From Galbibacter pacificus (GTDB lineage: Bacteria > Bacteroidota > Bacteroidia > Flavobacteriales > Flavobacteriaceae), in contig NZ_JAPMUA010000003.1 in assembly GCF_029603155.1 (NCBI RefSeq), positions 434,001 through 498,000 of the forward strand: 64,000 nt of DNA, read 5' to 3'. Below the pieces are notes generated by a model. The model was not told the origin of the DNA. It saw nothing but the letters and a program-made list of their open reading frames with translations, and ran no database searches. The position numbers and the translations under genes were made by a program. Below are positions 9,143 through 17,805 of this stretch, in pieces (position 1 is the stretch's first letter; every line of letters begins with the position of its first letter).

Positions 9143-9177
9143 TGTACTTTTATAAAGTTTATTTCAAGTTATTTTTT

Positions 9178-10044
9178 ATGAACTTAAAGGAAATACCTCG
9201 CCTACAAACAATTAGTAAAGAGGACTTTGTTGCCAATTATGTAAAGCCCCAAAAACCTGTTGTAATTGAAAGGTTGACAGAAGATTGGCCGGCATACAAG
9301 AAATGGCATTTAAGTTATATAAATCATGTGGCGGGAGACAAAACAGTACCGCTGTACGACGACAGGCCGGTTACGCATGAAGACGGTTTTAACGAGCCGC
9401 ATGCAAAAATGAAGATGGGCGAGTACATAAAACTACTGGAATCCAAGCCTACCAGCTATAGGATTTTTCTCTATAATTTAATGAAGGAAGTGCCTTCTTT
9501 GCAAAACGACTTTAATTGGCCCGATCTTGGCATAAAGCTTGTAAAGCAGTTGCCCATGCTGTTTTTTGGTGGGGAGAATAGCAAGGTATTCATGCATTTT
9601 GACATAGATTACTCCAATATCCTCCATTTTCACTTCCACGGGAAGAAGCAGTGCATTATTTTTCCGCCAGACCAGTCCAAATACATGTACAAGGTGCCAC
9701 ATTCGTTGATATCGCGCGAAGATATAGACTTTGATAACCCCGACTACCACAAATGGCCGGCATTGAAACAGGCACAGGGCTATATTGCCAACCTGGAGCA
9801 CGGCCAAATGCTGTATATGCCAGAGGGTTATTGGCACTATATGAAATATGTTACCCCTGGGTTTTCCATGAGCCTGCGATCGCTGCCCAAAAAGCCCGCT
9901 CATTTTATCAAGGCTGCCTATAATCTTGTTGTAATGCGCAGTTACGACAATTTAATGCGCAAATGGAAGGGGCAGGCATGGATAGACCATAAAAACGAGC
10001 GCGCCATAGCCAAAACGCACCAAGAGCTCGGGATAAAAACATAG
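9178..10044 (+). CDS. Cupin-like / JmjC-type iron-dependent oxygenase
   Basis: A 288-residue protein of the cupin_8/JmjC superfamily, whose members are Fe(II)/2-oxoglutarate hydroxylases. The iron-binding triad looks intact: H140 and D142 in the HFD motif and the distal H220 in PEGYWHYM. The strand ILHFHFHGKKQCIIFPP is the usual double-stranded beta-helix core with the 2-oxoglutarate lysine nearby. ATG 9178 is chosen because upstream in-frame codons would read through the preceding hairpin. Possible substrates are protein side chains or small molecules, and none can be named. Confidence 0.8.
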   Translation: MNLKEIPRLQTISKEDFVANYVKPQKPVVIERLTEDWPAYKKWHLSYINHVAGDKTVPLYDDRPVTHEDGFNEPHAKMKMGEYIKLLESKPTSYRIFLYNLMKEVPSLQNDFNWPDLGIKLVKQLPMLFFGGENSKVFMHFDIDYSNILHFHFHGKKQCIIFPPDQSKYMYKVPHSLISREDIDFDNPDYHKWPALKQAQGYIANLEHGQMLYMPEGYWHYMKYVTPGFSMSLRSLPKKPAHFIKAAYNLVVMRSYDNLMRKWKGQAWIDHKNERAIAKTHQELGIKT

Positions 10045-10134
10045 CACATACCTGTTTTTTACTTATGATACGGTACTTTATGCCCCATGTTTTTAGTATC
10101 TTGGGCATGAACACTGCTTTAATATCTTTTTGGC

Positions 10135-10415
10135 ATGAATTATTATGCACTATTTTACCAAACGGTTTCCAATTACCTAGAAGAACGTTCCCAGTACCGC
10201 AACGAACATTTAAGGCTAGCACAAAATATGTAGGGAACGGACATTTACTCCTTGGGGGCGCTCTTGAGAACCCTGCCGGTGGTGCCTTGCTGGTATTTGT
10301 TGGGGAAACAGATGCCATGGCCAAGGCTTTTGCCCAAGAAGACCCTTATGTTGTAAACGGACTTATAAAATCGTGGCAGGTACGGCAGTGGAACGTGGTG
10401 GTAGGCAACAAATAA
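10135..10415 (+). pseudogene. YciI-family protein, broken by a frameshift
   Basis: Two overlapping frames together encode one YciI-like (dimeric alpha-beta barrel) protein of about 93 residues. The first frame starts at ATG 10135 and gives NYYALFYQTVSNYLEERSQ and so on, up to LAQNM, then stops at TAG 10231-10233. The -1 frame from 10224 continues KYVGNGHLLLGGALENPAGG to the end at 10415, including the family's DPYVVNGLI segment. Adding one A to the AAAA run at 10223-10226 restores a normal protein. This is either a real frameshift mutation or a base-calling error. Reading only the second frame from an upstream ATG at 10065 gives a false N-terminus. Confidence 0.8.
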
Positions 10416-10475
10416 ATTCTTTTTCCCTATTTTTACAAAAAAGTTGTTTCATTAAGGTGCTCTATGGGACGGGCT

Positions 10476-10952
10476 TTAGCCCAAGAGATCGTTTATTTTT
10501 TCGTAGACAAGATCGCTTTCCCATCCACGGTATAGCAGGTAATTTGCCAGTTGCTGCTTTTTCTTAAACAGGTTTGTCCCGGTAAGTTGCCCGGCCTTCT
10601 TTTCGGCAAGCTCGTTAAAGGTTTTATGGTAATCGGCGTCGGGTATTTCCTTTAAGGCAAGGTGTATGTTAAAGCGGGAGATATTTCTATGCTTAAGTTC
10701 GCGTACAATACGGTTTTTCCCCCATTTTTTTATGTTGAATTTCCCCCTGGCATAGCTGCGTGCAAAGCGTTCTTCGTTCAGGAAGCCATGCTCGATAAGG
10801 TGTGCTACAACGGTGTCTACGGCAACGGGTATCATGTGCATGGACCGCAGTTTTTTTACCACATCGTCATGGCAACGTTCTTGGTAGGCGCAATAAGCTT
10901 CCAGTCTTCGTTTGGCTTCTTCAACCGTATATGTTTTTTTGTTTTGCATCAC
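10476..10952 (-). CDS. recX: Regulatory protein RecX
   Basis: This 158-residue RecX family protein binds RecA filaments and limits recombinase activity. Three RecX repeats are recognisable: AKRRLEAYCAYQERCHDDVVKKL (residues about 14-36), then the FLNEERFARSYARGKFNIKKWG segment near 73-94 and a third weaker repeat. RecA is not in the window. The gene is convergent with the YciI remnant. Its stop lies in a short GGGC/GCCC hairpin (about 10471-10482). Confidence 0.9.
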   Translation of the reverse strand: MMQNKKTYTVEEAKRRLEAYCAYQERCHDDVVKKLRSMHMIPVAVDTVVAHLIEHGFLNEERFARSYARGKFNIKKWGKNRIVRELKHRNISRFNIHLALKEIPDADYHKTFNELAEKKAGQLTGTNLFKKKQQLANYLLYRGWESDLVYEKINDLLG

Positions 10953-11415
10953 CTGAATATGTAGAAAAATAATTCTTAAATTAGAGTAGTATTATATGTT
11001 TATACAAAAATAACTGCTTTTTATAATTGGACAGTTGTTTGCCTGCCTATTGTTTTTGTGCAATGTTACAATTCCTATGGCATAAAAGGAGGCAGAAACC
11101 TATCCTTCTCAAAGGGGTAATTCGCTTCGAAAAGATGGTATACGAGGGGAGACTTTGTACAGCACCTAGTGTATGCTACTTGTAAGTAGACCGGTTTTAA
11201 TCTTTTCGGGTGATGCCCTAGCATAGGGATAGCAGAACTTATAAAATATATAGGTACAACTATGGGAGGGAGCATGGCAAACGATGAACAGATAAATGCA
11301 TATATGCGATGCCCTACTAGAATAGACGCTAAAAAGTATAACGTTGACTTGTTTTGGGTATATATAGTTTTAACAAATTAATTATATTTAAGGCTATTTA
11401 AAAACCCAACCTATT
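10953..11415. other. 463-bp gap without a convincing gene
   Basis: No supported gene was found between recX and the DUF5009 gene. The stretch is richer in G+C and in small inverted repeats (for example CTGCCT/AGGCAG near 11044-11095 and CCCTAGCATAGGG near 11217) than typical spacers here. It might hold a structured RNA or a decayed gene. A 39-codon frame at 11262-11381 follows a purine-rich stretch but has no recognisable product. Confidence 0.4.
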
Positions 11416-12516
11416 TTGAAAGCACTTAAAGAACGCTATTTATCCCTCGATGTACTAAGGGGCCTTACCCTTTTTTTAATGATTATCGTTAATACGCCCG
11501 GTTCTTGGGCCACTATTTACAAACCCCTGCACCATGCGCACTGGCATGGCTTTACGCTTACAGATTTGGTATTTCCTACCTTCCTTTTTGTGGTTGGTAA
11601 CGCCATGAGCTTTAGCATGCGCAAGTTTGAGGCGCTAGGCAGTGCGGCTTTTTTAAAGAAAGTCTTTAAAAGAACGTTCCTCATCTTTTTAATAGGCTTT
11701 TTGCTGTACTGGTTTCCGTTTGTCAAGGACGGGCATTTAAAACCACTGGCCGAAACCCGTATATTTGGTGTATTGCAGCGTATTGCGCTGTGTTATTGTT
11801 TTGCATCGCTTATAATTTATTACTGGAAGGCCAAGGGCGCACTTATATTTAGTATTGTTGCCCTGGTGGGCTACCATATATTGATGTATGCCTTTGGCGA
11901 TTATACCATGGAAGGCAATGCCGCCATTAAAACAGATCTATGGCTTATCGGTGCCGACCATATGTATAAGGGAGAAGGCTTTCCTTTTGATCCCGAAGGC
12001 CTTTTAAGCACCCTGCCATCTATTGTTAATGTAATTGTTGGCTATTTTGCGGGGGCGTTCCTTCAAAAAAACGGGAAGAACTACGAAACTATCGCCAAGC
12101 TGATGATGGCTGGCGCCGTATTGACCTTTGCTGCCCTTGGGTGGGATTTGTTGTTCCCCATCAACAAAAAAATATGGACAAGCTCGTATGTGCTCTTGAC
12201 CGTGGGCATAGATTTAATGGTTATAGCCGTTTTGGTATATGTTATCGAGCTGTTAAACAAGAAAAGCTGGACATATTTCTTCGAGGTTTTGGGTAAAAAC
12301 CCGTTGTTTATCTATATACTCTCTGGGATATTCGCTACTATTTTGTTCAGTGTCCCAATGGGAGATACATCGGCCTACGGATGGATAGCACACCATGTTT
12401 TTATGTCGTGGATGGGCGATTACTTTGGCTCGCTTATGTTTGCCCTCGTGTTTGCAATGGTTTTATGGGGCATAGCGTACTTTATGGATAAAAAGAAGAT
12501 ATATATAAAGGTATAG
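11416..12516 (+). CDS. DUF5009 / NagX-like multipass membrane acyltransferase
   Basis: A 366-residue integral membrane protein with about 10 hydrophobic helices, related to the DUF5009 family and to heparan-alpha-glucosaminide N-acetyltransferase (human HGSNAT). The N-terminal RYLSLDVLRGLTLFLMIIVN (residues 7-26) is the family hallmark, and FVVGNAMSFS follows. In Bacteroidota such genes (nagX) often accompany amino-sugar use, but no such genes are nearby. Translation appears to begin at TTG 11416, since no ATG precedes the conserved motif. A strong terminator follows. Confidence 0.85.
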   Translation: MKALKERYLSLDVLRGLTLFLMIIVNTPGSWATIYKPLHHAHWHGFTLTDLVFPTFLFVVGNAMSFSMRKFEALGSAAFLKKVFKRTFLIFLIGFLLYWFPFVKDGHLKPLAETRIFGVLQRIALCYCFASLIIYYWKAKGALIFSIVALVGYHILMYAFGDYTMEGNAAIKTDLWLIGADHMYKGEGFPFDPEGLLSTLPSIVNVIVGYFAGAFLQKNGKNYETIAKLMMAGAVLTFAALGWDLLFPINKKIWTSSYVLLTVGIDLMVIAVLVYVIELLNKKSWTYFFEVLGKNPLFIYILSGIFATILFSVPMGDTSAYGWIAHHVFMSWMGDYFGSLMFALVFAMVLWGIAYFMDKKKIYIKV

Positions 12517-12528
12517 TTAGAAAAGAAA

Positions 12529-12586
12529 AGCACCCCGTGCAAAGAATAAGCCAATATATTTGAGGCATTTCTTTGCACGGGTGCTT
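12529..12586. terminator. Bidirectional terminator between DUF5009 gene and creD
   Basis: The arms GCACCCCGTGCAAAG and CTTTGCACGGGTGC pair almost perfectly, with one bulged C, around a loop of about 25 bases. A-rich flank on the left and T-rich flank on the right allow termination in both directions, fitting the convergent genes. Confidence 0.8.
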
Positions 12587-12649
12587 TAAAAATATATGTG
12601 CAGGCATACATTGTTTATGGTAAGCAGTTTTTTGCCTGCTGTTTTAGTG

Positions 12650-13996
12650 CTATTTGTTTTCCCAATCTATTTTTTTGGAGAAGAACATAATAGTGGCCAG
12701 GATGATAAACAGGCCAATGCTACCCACCAACAGTGCATAATCCTCCAGTTGGATAATAACATAGATAAACCCGTATAAACACATCAATGAAGCCCCGACC
12801 AGTATGGCAAACTTAAAATTTTTAAGGATTGTCCTGGAGTAAAGGGTAACGAGCCCCAACACAGCTGCCGATGCCAACAAGTATGCCTTTAAAAACGAGC
12901 TGTGCTCGGAGATGGAGATTAATAAGGTATAAAACATTACCAATGCAAGGCCTATCATGACATATTGAAACGGATGGATATAGATTTTGCTAACCAGTTG
13001 GATCAATAAAAACACCAATAAGGTTAAAGCAATGACCAAGATGCCATATTTTGAGGCGCGTTCGCTTTTGGCATACTCGTTTACCGGAACGATGAGCTTG
13101 GCGCCAAAGGCAAACGGTGTGAGGTCGGGTATTTTATCGTAAAAGGATTGTTCGAACTGCCTGTTTATCTGTAAAATTTTCCAAGAAGCCTTAAAACCGT
13201 CGCTGGAGATTTCCCTAGAGCCGTCTTCGGGCAGGAACATCCCGTCGAAGCTGGGCGAAGCCCAGTTGGAGGCCATAGAGGCTTGGGTAGTTTTGCCTAT
13301 GGGTACAAACTTCATGGTTTTGCTTCCGTTTACCTTTAAATTAAACCGGAAAGATGTTTCTTGGGCATGCATAGTTGCAAAATTTGTTATGGGAACGCTT
13401 TCAATGGTATTTAAAACGGCATTATTGTATACGGGAGCCATGGAAAGTGTTTGGTTGTTAAGGGTTGTTTTTACGGTGTTCCGTATTCCTTTTAAGTTAG
13501 ACGTTTGTATAAGTATGGTGGCTTTGTTCCAAAGTATGTTTTCGGGCAAAATACGATCCTTTTCAAACTCGATTTTAGGAAAAACCCCTTTCACATCTAC
13601 ATCAGAAGTATATACAACCGATTTGTAGATGCTTCGGTTGAGCGGTTTTGTATCAACTTGTGCATTGATGTTTAAATCCATCGGAAAGAAATATGCGTAA
13701 TCTATATGTTCTTCATTTTTTATTTCATAAGAATTTGTTTCGCTGTTAAAAGACTTCACTTCTTTTATTTCCTTATAAGGGACTTTGAGAATGGGCCCCG
13801 AAAGGACTACTTCGTCTCCCCATTTGTCGTTAATTTCGTTCACCACGTCTTCCTGTCTGTGTTTTCGTTCCTTGATGAGCTCTTTTACAAAAGCCAGGGG
13901 GATTAATAAAACGAGCAATAAAAACCCTACAATGAGCATTCTTGCTGTAATGGATTCGCGGATCCATGTTGATAGTTTACTTCTTGTCTGTTCCAT
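12650..13996 (-). CDS. creD: CreD-family inner-membrane protein
   Basis: A 448-residue protein of the CreD family. It has one N-terminal membrane helix (about 20-40), a large periplasmic domain (about 45-310) with the conserved GPILKVPY and KSVVYTSDVDVKGVF segments, and a block of several C-terminal helices (about 315-440). In E. coli creD belongs to the CreBC regulon and influences envelope stress and colicin E2 tolerance, but its biochemical role is unknown. Here there is no CreBC. Instead a winged-helix regulator gene lies upstream, and a palindrome also found at the operon head is 11 bp before its start. Confidence 0.9.
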   Translation of the reverse strand: MEQTRSKLSTWIRESITARMLIVGFLLLVLLIPLAFVKELIKERKHRQEDVVNEINDKWGDEVVLSGPILKVPYKEIKEVKSFNSETNSYEIKNEEHIDYAYFFPMDLNINAQVDTKPLNRSIYKSVVYTSDVDVKGVFPKIEFEKDRILPENILWNKATILIQTSNLKGIRNTVKTTLNNQTLSMAPVYNNAVLNTIESVPITNFATMHAQETSFRFNLKVNGSKTMKFVPIGKTTQASMASNWASPSFDGMFLPEDGSREISSDGFKASWKILQINRQFEQSFYDKIPDLTPFAFGAKLIVPVNEYAKSERASKYGILVIALTLLVFLLIQLVSKIYIHPFQYVMIGLALVMFYTLLISISEHSSFLKAYLLASAAVLGLVTLYSRTILKNFKFAILVGASLMCLYGFIYVIIQLEDYALLVGSIGLFIILATIMFFSKKIDWENK

Positions 13997-14007
13997 TCTT
14001 ATGTATA

Positions 14008-14033
14008 TTAAAGTACTTTGTTTTTCAAAGTAA
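14008..14033. promoter_or_regulatory. Palindromic site, copy 1 (before creD)
   Basis: On the minus strand the half-sites TTACTTTG and CAAAGTACTTTAA are separated by a 5-bp spacer, AAAAA. The same half-sites recur before the first gene of the operon at 14950-14975 with the spacer TTTTT. The site fits a dimeric winged-helix protein, probably the one encoded next to it. It could also fold as a short RNA hairpin. Confidence 0.6.
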
Positions 14034-14048
14034 TTGATTAAAAAAATA

Positions 14049-14336
14049 TTAATTGATTAATTTTTCCAGTGCTTCAATGTGCTTTTTAAACTCAGCTTTT
14101 CCTAGTTGAGTTGCATTGTAGCTGGTATTTGGCTTTCGGTTTACAAATGTTTTGTTTACCGATATGTATCTTGCTTTTTCGAGTGCTTTTAAGTGGCTAG
14201 CCAAATTGCCGTCGGTAACACCCAAGAGTTCTTTTAGGCGGTTAAAGTCGGCATCGTCGTTTACGGCCAACACCGACATGATCCCCAACCGTACCCGATG
14301 GTCAAAAAGTTTATTTATGTTGTCTATAATTCCCAA
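14049..14336 (-). CDS. Winged-helix transcriptional regulator
   Basis: A 95-residue protein that is one winged helix-turn-helix domain (ArsR/MarR-like, of the type annotated as winged helix DNA-binding domain). Helix-turn-helix residues are FNRLKELLGVTDGNLASHLK (32-51), followed by the wing RYISVNKTFVNRKPNTSYNAT. No cysteine metal site or sensory domain is present. The start is TTG, 2 bp after the stop of the membrane-protein gene, so the two genes are translationally close. The two identical palindromes flanking its operon make it the best candidate for their binder, giving autoregulation of itself and creD. Confidence 0.88.
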   Translation of the reverse strand: MGIIDNINKLFDHRVRLGIMSVLAVNDDADFNRLKELLGVTDGNLASHLKALEKARYISVNKTFVNRKPNTSYNATQLGKAEFKKHIEALEKLIN

Positions 14337-14338
14337 TA

Positions 14339-14947
14339 TTACCCTTTTTTTTCCTCAGCAAACATAATGCTTCCGTAAATAATATGAAAAAGGCCAAAAC
14401 CTATTAACCAAAACCAAAAACCATAACCGGGGAACATGGCGCATATGAGTCCGGTTATAATTTCGACATATCCTAAATATTTAATGTTGCCCACAGTATA
14501 TTTTGAAGCATTTACCAAAGCCAGTCCATAAAAAATAAGCATAAGAGAAGCCGTTAGGCCATAATGTTGGCTATTGAGTTTTATTAAAATGTAAATGCCA
14601 CCGGTAACGAGGGGGATAAGAAAATTAATAACAAGCCTGTAAGTGGTAATGTCCCATATTTTGGCATTATGTTTTTTAGCTTTTCTGGAAGTGAGCCAAA
14701 TGGCGGTAACAATGCTTAGCAACATTACGGCAACAGCAACGATAATGAGCCAGCTAAAATTCCAACTATGTATGTATAGTTGTTCCCCGGGCTTTGGAAA
14801 AAGGTAAAAGTATGCAAATAAGGCACCAACAATGGCATAGCAGCCGGCAAAAACCCCAGAGATACCGCTTAATGAGATAAAACGGGAAGAACGGTCCATC
14901 ATATCTTTAATATGATTAATGTCTTTAAGATAATCTTTTTTGCTCAT
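14339..14947 (-). CDS. Six-helix membrane protein of unknown function
   Basis: A 202-residue integral membrane protein with about six hydrophobic segments (near 28-48, 65-85, 105-122, 130-148, 155-170 and 173-192). I do not recognise a named family. The N-terminus is soluble (SKKDYLKDINHIKDMMDRSS) and the C-terminus ends in charged EEKKG. It heads a three-gene operon with the winged-helix regulator and creD. This arrangement suggests a membrane or envelope stress module. A palindromic operator lies directly before its ATG. Confidence 0.75.
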   Translation of the reverse strand: MSKKDYLKDINHIKDMMDRSSRFISLSGISGVFAGCYAIVGALFAYFYLFPKPGEQLYIHSWNFSWLIIVAVAVMLLSIVTAIWLTSRKAKKHNAKIWDITTYRLVINFLIPLVTGGIYILIKLNSQHYGLTASLMLIFYGLALVNASKYTVGNIKYLGYVEIITGLICAMFPGYGFWFWLIGFGLFHIIYGSIMFAEEKKG

Positions 14948-14949
14948 TT

Positions 14950-14975
14950 TTAAAGTACTTTGAAAAACAAAGTAA
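14950..14975. promoter_or_regulatory. Palindromic site, copy 2 (operon head)
   Basis: This copy has the same half-sites as the one at 14008-14033, TTACTTTG and CAAAGTACTTTAA on the minus strand, but the 5-bp spacer is TTTTT. It begins 3 bp upstream of the membrane-protein ATG, so a bound protein would block promoter clearance or the translation start region. Confidence 0.6.
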
Positions 14976-15095
14976 AATAAAAAAATTCTAATATCAAAAC
15001 GAAAAATTTATGTTGATTACTCTTTTTTAGCTTCTTTATAAGAATTGTTCTATTTTTATTAAGAATTATTAATCAATTTAAACTACCGCCAATCC

Positions 15096-16418
15096 ATGCC
15101 ATTATTAATTGTACTTCTTGGAATTCTTTTACTTTTTATACTTATTGCCAAATTTAAACTCAATGCCTTTATTTCTTTTATTATAGTTTCCCTGTTTGTT
15201 GGGATCACGGGCGGAATGGAATTACTTACCGTTATAGATTCCATTCAAAAGGGAATTGGAAATACCTTGGGCTTTCTCGTGCTGATTTTAGGTTTGGGCG
15301 CCATGCTGGGTAAATTGGTGGCCGACAGCGGGGCCGCACAACAGATAACAGGAAAACTGGTTGAAAAATTTGGGAGGAAAAACATTCAATGGGCGGTAGT
15401 GCTTACCGGGTTTATTGTGGGGATACCTATGTTTTACTCGGTTGGATTTGTTATTTTGATTCCGCTGGTTTTTACAGTTGCCATTTCCACTAGGATGCCA
15501 TTACTTTATGTAGGCTTACCAATGATTGCATCGTTGTCTGTTACGCATGGATATTTACCTCCACATCCGGCACCAACCGCTATTGCCGACCAATTTAATG
15601 CCGATATTGGCAAAACATTATTATATGGAATTGTTATCGCTGTCCCTGCAATTGTAATAGCCGGGCCTTTGTTATCCAGGACAAAATGGATGCAACGGGT
15701 TAACGCAACACCTTTAAAAGAATTTTACAACGCTCAAGAATTGGAAGAAGATCAAATGCCCGGAATGGGAATAAGTATTTTTACAGCTTTATTGCCGGTT
15801 ATTCTTATAGGAATTACAACACTTGGGAGTCATTTTTTACCAAAAGAATCGGTTGCGGTTACCATTGTTAATTTTATCGGGAACCCCGTAATTGCTATGT
15901 TAATAGCTGTTTTGGTGGCAATTTATACACTTGGACTTTCCCGGGGAAAGAAAATGCCCGAAGTAATGGATTCTTTATCAACTTCTATTTCGAGTATTAC
16001 CATGGTTTTGTTAATAATAGCAGGAGCTGGTGCGCTGAAACAAATTTTGGTTGATAGCGGTGTAAGCGATTATATAGCCGATTTGATAAAAGGCTCCAGT
16101 TTGTCGCCACTATTATTGGCATGGCTTATTGCAACGGTAATCCGGGTTTGTGTGGGTTCGGCAACAGTTGCTGGGCTAACAACAGCCGGAATTGTATCTT
16201 CTTTGGCACAAAGCCAAGGTGTAAACACCGAATTAATGGTGCTGGCAATAGGCTCGGGAAGTTTAATGCTTTCGCATGTCAACGACAGTGGCTTTTGGTT
16301 GTTTAAGGAATATTTCAACTTATCGGTTAAAGAAACGCTTTCTACGTGGACAGTCATGGAAACCACAGTTGGTGTAATGGGACTTATCGGAGTTTTGGTG
16401 ATGAACCTTTTTGTTTAA
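15096..16418 (+). CDS. GntP-family permease (possible D-serine transporter)
   Basis: A 440-residue transporter with about 12 membrane helices, of the gluconate:H+ symporter (GntP) family. Family signatures include the N-terminal LGAMLGKLVADSGAAQQI, the central GYLPPHPAPTAIADQFNADIG (residues about 152-172) and the C-terminal SGSLMLSHVNDSGFW. This family includes gluconate carriers and also DsdX, the D-serine carrier of E. coli. Because genes for RidA and a D-serine dehydratase/D-threonine aldolase follow on the same strand, a D-hydroxy-amino-acid substrate is favoured here by context. Gluconate remains the alternative. The fucosidase frame begins directly at its stop. Confidence 0.9.
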   Translation: MPLLIVLLGILLLFILIAKFKLNAFISFIIVSLFVGITGGMELLTVIDSIQKGIGNTLGFLVLILGLGAMLGKLVADSGAAQQITGKLVEKFGRKNIQWAVVLTGFIVGIPMFYSVGFVILIPLVFTVAISTRMPLLYVGLPMIASLSVTHGYLPPHPAPTAIADQFNADIGKTLLYGIVIAVPAIVIAGPLLSRTKWMQRVNATPLKEFYNAQELEEDQMPGMGISIFTALLPVILIGITTLGSHFLPKESVAVTIVNFIGNPVIAMLIAVLVAIYTLGLSRGKKMPEVMDSLSTSISSITMVLLIIAGAGALKQILVDSGVSDYIADLIKGSSLSPLLLAWLIATVIRVCVGSATVAGLTTAGIVSSLAQSQGVNTELMVLAIGSGSLMLSHVNDSGFWLFKEYFNLSVKETLSTWTVMETTVGVMGLIGVLVMNLFV

Positions 16419-17783
16419 GTGAAAAATATAAAGTTGATGGTAATATCATTGGTTAAAAAAATCATACTTATGTGCTGTTTGTTTCAGGGAATAATAGTTT
16501 TTTCTCAAACTACAAATTCAGTGTCTGGAACTGATAAAATGGAGTGGTTTGGCGATGCCAAGCTAGGGATATTTATTCATTGGGGTTTGTATGCAGTGAA
16601 TGGAATTGACGAATCGTGGTCGTTTTACAACAGGTATATTTCGCATGAAGATTATATGAAGCAAACCAAAGGTTTTACGGCAAAAAATTATGATCCAAAA
16701 GCTTGGGCAGACTTAATTAAAGAGTCGGGAGCAAAATACGCAGTAATAACTTCTAAGCATCATGATGGATTTGCACTTTGGAATAGTAAATATGGAAATT
16801 TGAATGCTGTTAAAAATTCAGCGGCAAGAAAAGATGTTTTAACACCTTATGTAGGTGCAATTCGAGATGATGGATTAAAAGTAGGGATCTATTATTCGTT
16901 ACCCGATTGGTCGTATCTCGATTACACGAACTTTACTCGCGATAGTATTCGGTACAATATAGCTGACGAACCAAGACGTTGGCAACAATTTTTACAATAT
17001 TACGAAGGACAATTAAAAGAATTATCAGATGCCTATAATCCTGATTTATATTGGTTTGATGGTGATTGGGAACATAGCTCAGAAGAATGGGAAGCACCGA
17101 AAGTCAGACAAATGCTATTGGACAGAAACCCTAATACAATTATAAATTCCAGATTGAAAGGTTATGGTGATTATGCCACACCCGAACAAGGAATGCCCAT
17201 TGTGAAACCAACAGACGATTATTGGGAATTGTGTATGACCATGAATAACTCGTGGGGTTATCAAAAAAATGACAACGATTACAAAAGTTTAGACCAAATT
17301 ATTGGCATTTTTACTGATGTTATTGGTAATGGTGGAAATCTGTTATTGGATATAGGGCCCAAAGCCGATGGAAGCATTCCGATTGAACAAATTGAAATTT
17401 TAAAAGGTTTGGGAAGATGGACAAGTAAACATAAAGAGGCTATTTATGAAACGGTTGCGGGAATCCCTAAAGAACATTTTTATGGAACGTCAACTTTATC
17501 AAAAGATAAGAAAATACTATATCTATTTGTGAAAGGAAACCCCGAAGGAGAAGTAGTGGTAAGAGGCTTAAAGAATAATATCAATCGCATTTGGGTGGTT
17601 GGAGAAGGCACAAAACTATCACATAAAGTGGTTGGTAAGGTTTATTGGAGTGCGTATCCGGGTATAAAATACATTCAACTTCCCGAACATGTTTTAGACA
17701 AAAATATGACTGTTTTAGCGTTATTGCTCGATGGCGAAGTAAATTTATACAGGGAAGACGGGACTGTTATTGAAAGTAATTAG
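16419..17783 (+). CDS. GH29 alpha-L-fucosidase
   Basis: A 454-residue exported glycoside hydrolase of family 29, which removes alpha-L-fucose from glycans. Residues 1-30 are a signal peptide ending at VFSQ. The GH29 motif KYAVITSKHHDGFALW is at 106-121, and the probable nucleophile is D214 in DLYWFDGDW. After the catalytic barrel a short beta domain runs from about 340. The GTG start directly abuts the permease stop, and ATG 16437 is an equally plausible start. Its presence inside a D-amino-acid cluster is unusual. No other fucose genes are visible. Confidence 0.9.
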   Translation: MKNIKLMVISLVKKIILMCCLFQGIIVFSQTTNSVSGTDKMEWFGDAKLGIFIHWGLYAVNGIDESWSFYNRYISHEDYMKQTKGFTAKNYDPKAWADLIKESGAKYAVITSKHHDGFALWNSKYGNLNAVKNSAARKDVLTPYVGAIRDDGLKVGIYYSLPDWSYLDYTNFTRDSIRYNIADEPRRWQQFLQYYEGQLKELSDAYNPDLYWFDGDWEHSSEEWEAPKVRQMLLDRNPNTIINSRLKGYGDYATPEQGMPIVKPTDDYWELCMTMNNSWGYQKNDNDYKSLDQIIGIFTDVIGNGGNLLLDIGPKADGSIPIEQIEILKGLGRWTSKHKEAIYETVAGIPKEHFYGTSTLSKDKKILYLFVKGNPEGEVVVRGLKNNINRIWVVGEGTKLSHKVVGKVYWSAYPGIKYIQLPEHVLDKNMTVLALLLDGEVNLYREDGTVIESN

Positions 17784-17805
17784 AATAAAATTTAAAAATA
17801 GGAAC

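Noticed and set aside
10222..10233. Programmed -1 frameshift in the YciI gene
   Set aside because: The site CAAAATA is not a standard slippery heptamer and no pseudoknot is evident; a lost A is simpler.
11075..11275. 66-codon minus-strand frame in the long gap
   Set aside because: No start context, no recognisable motif and an odd composition; treated as chance.
11262..11381. 39-codon plus-strand frame after a GGGAGG-like stretch
   Set aside because: Shine-Dalgarno sites mean little in this phylum and the peptide resembles nothing known; mentioned only as a lead.
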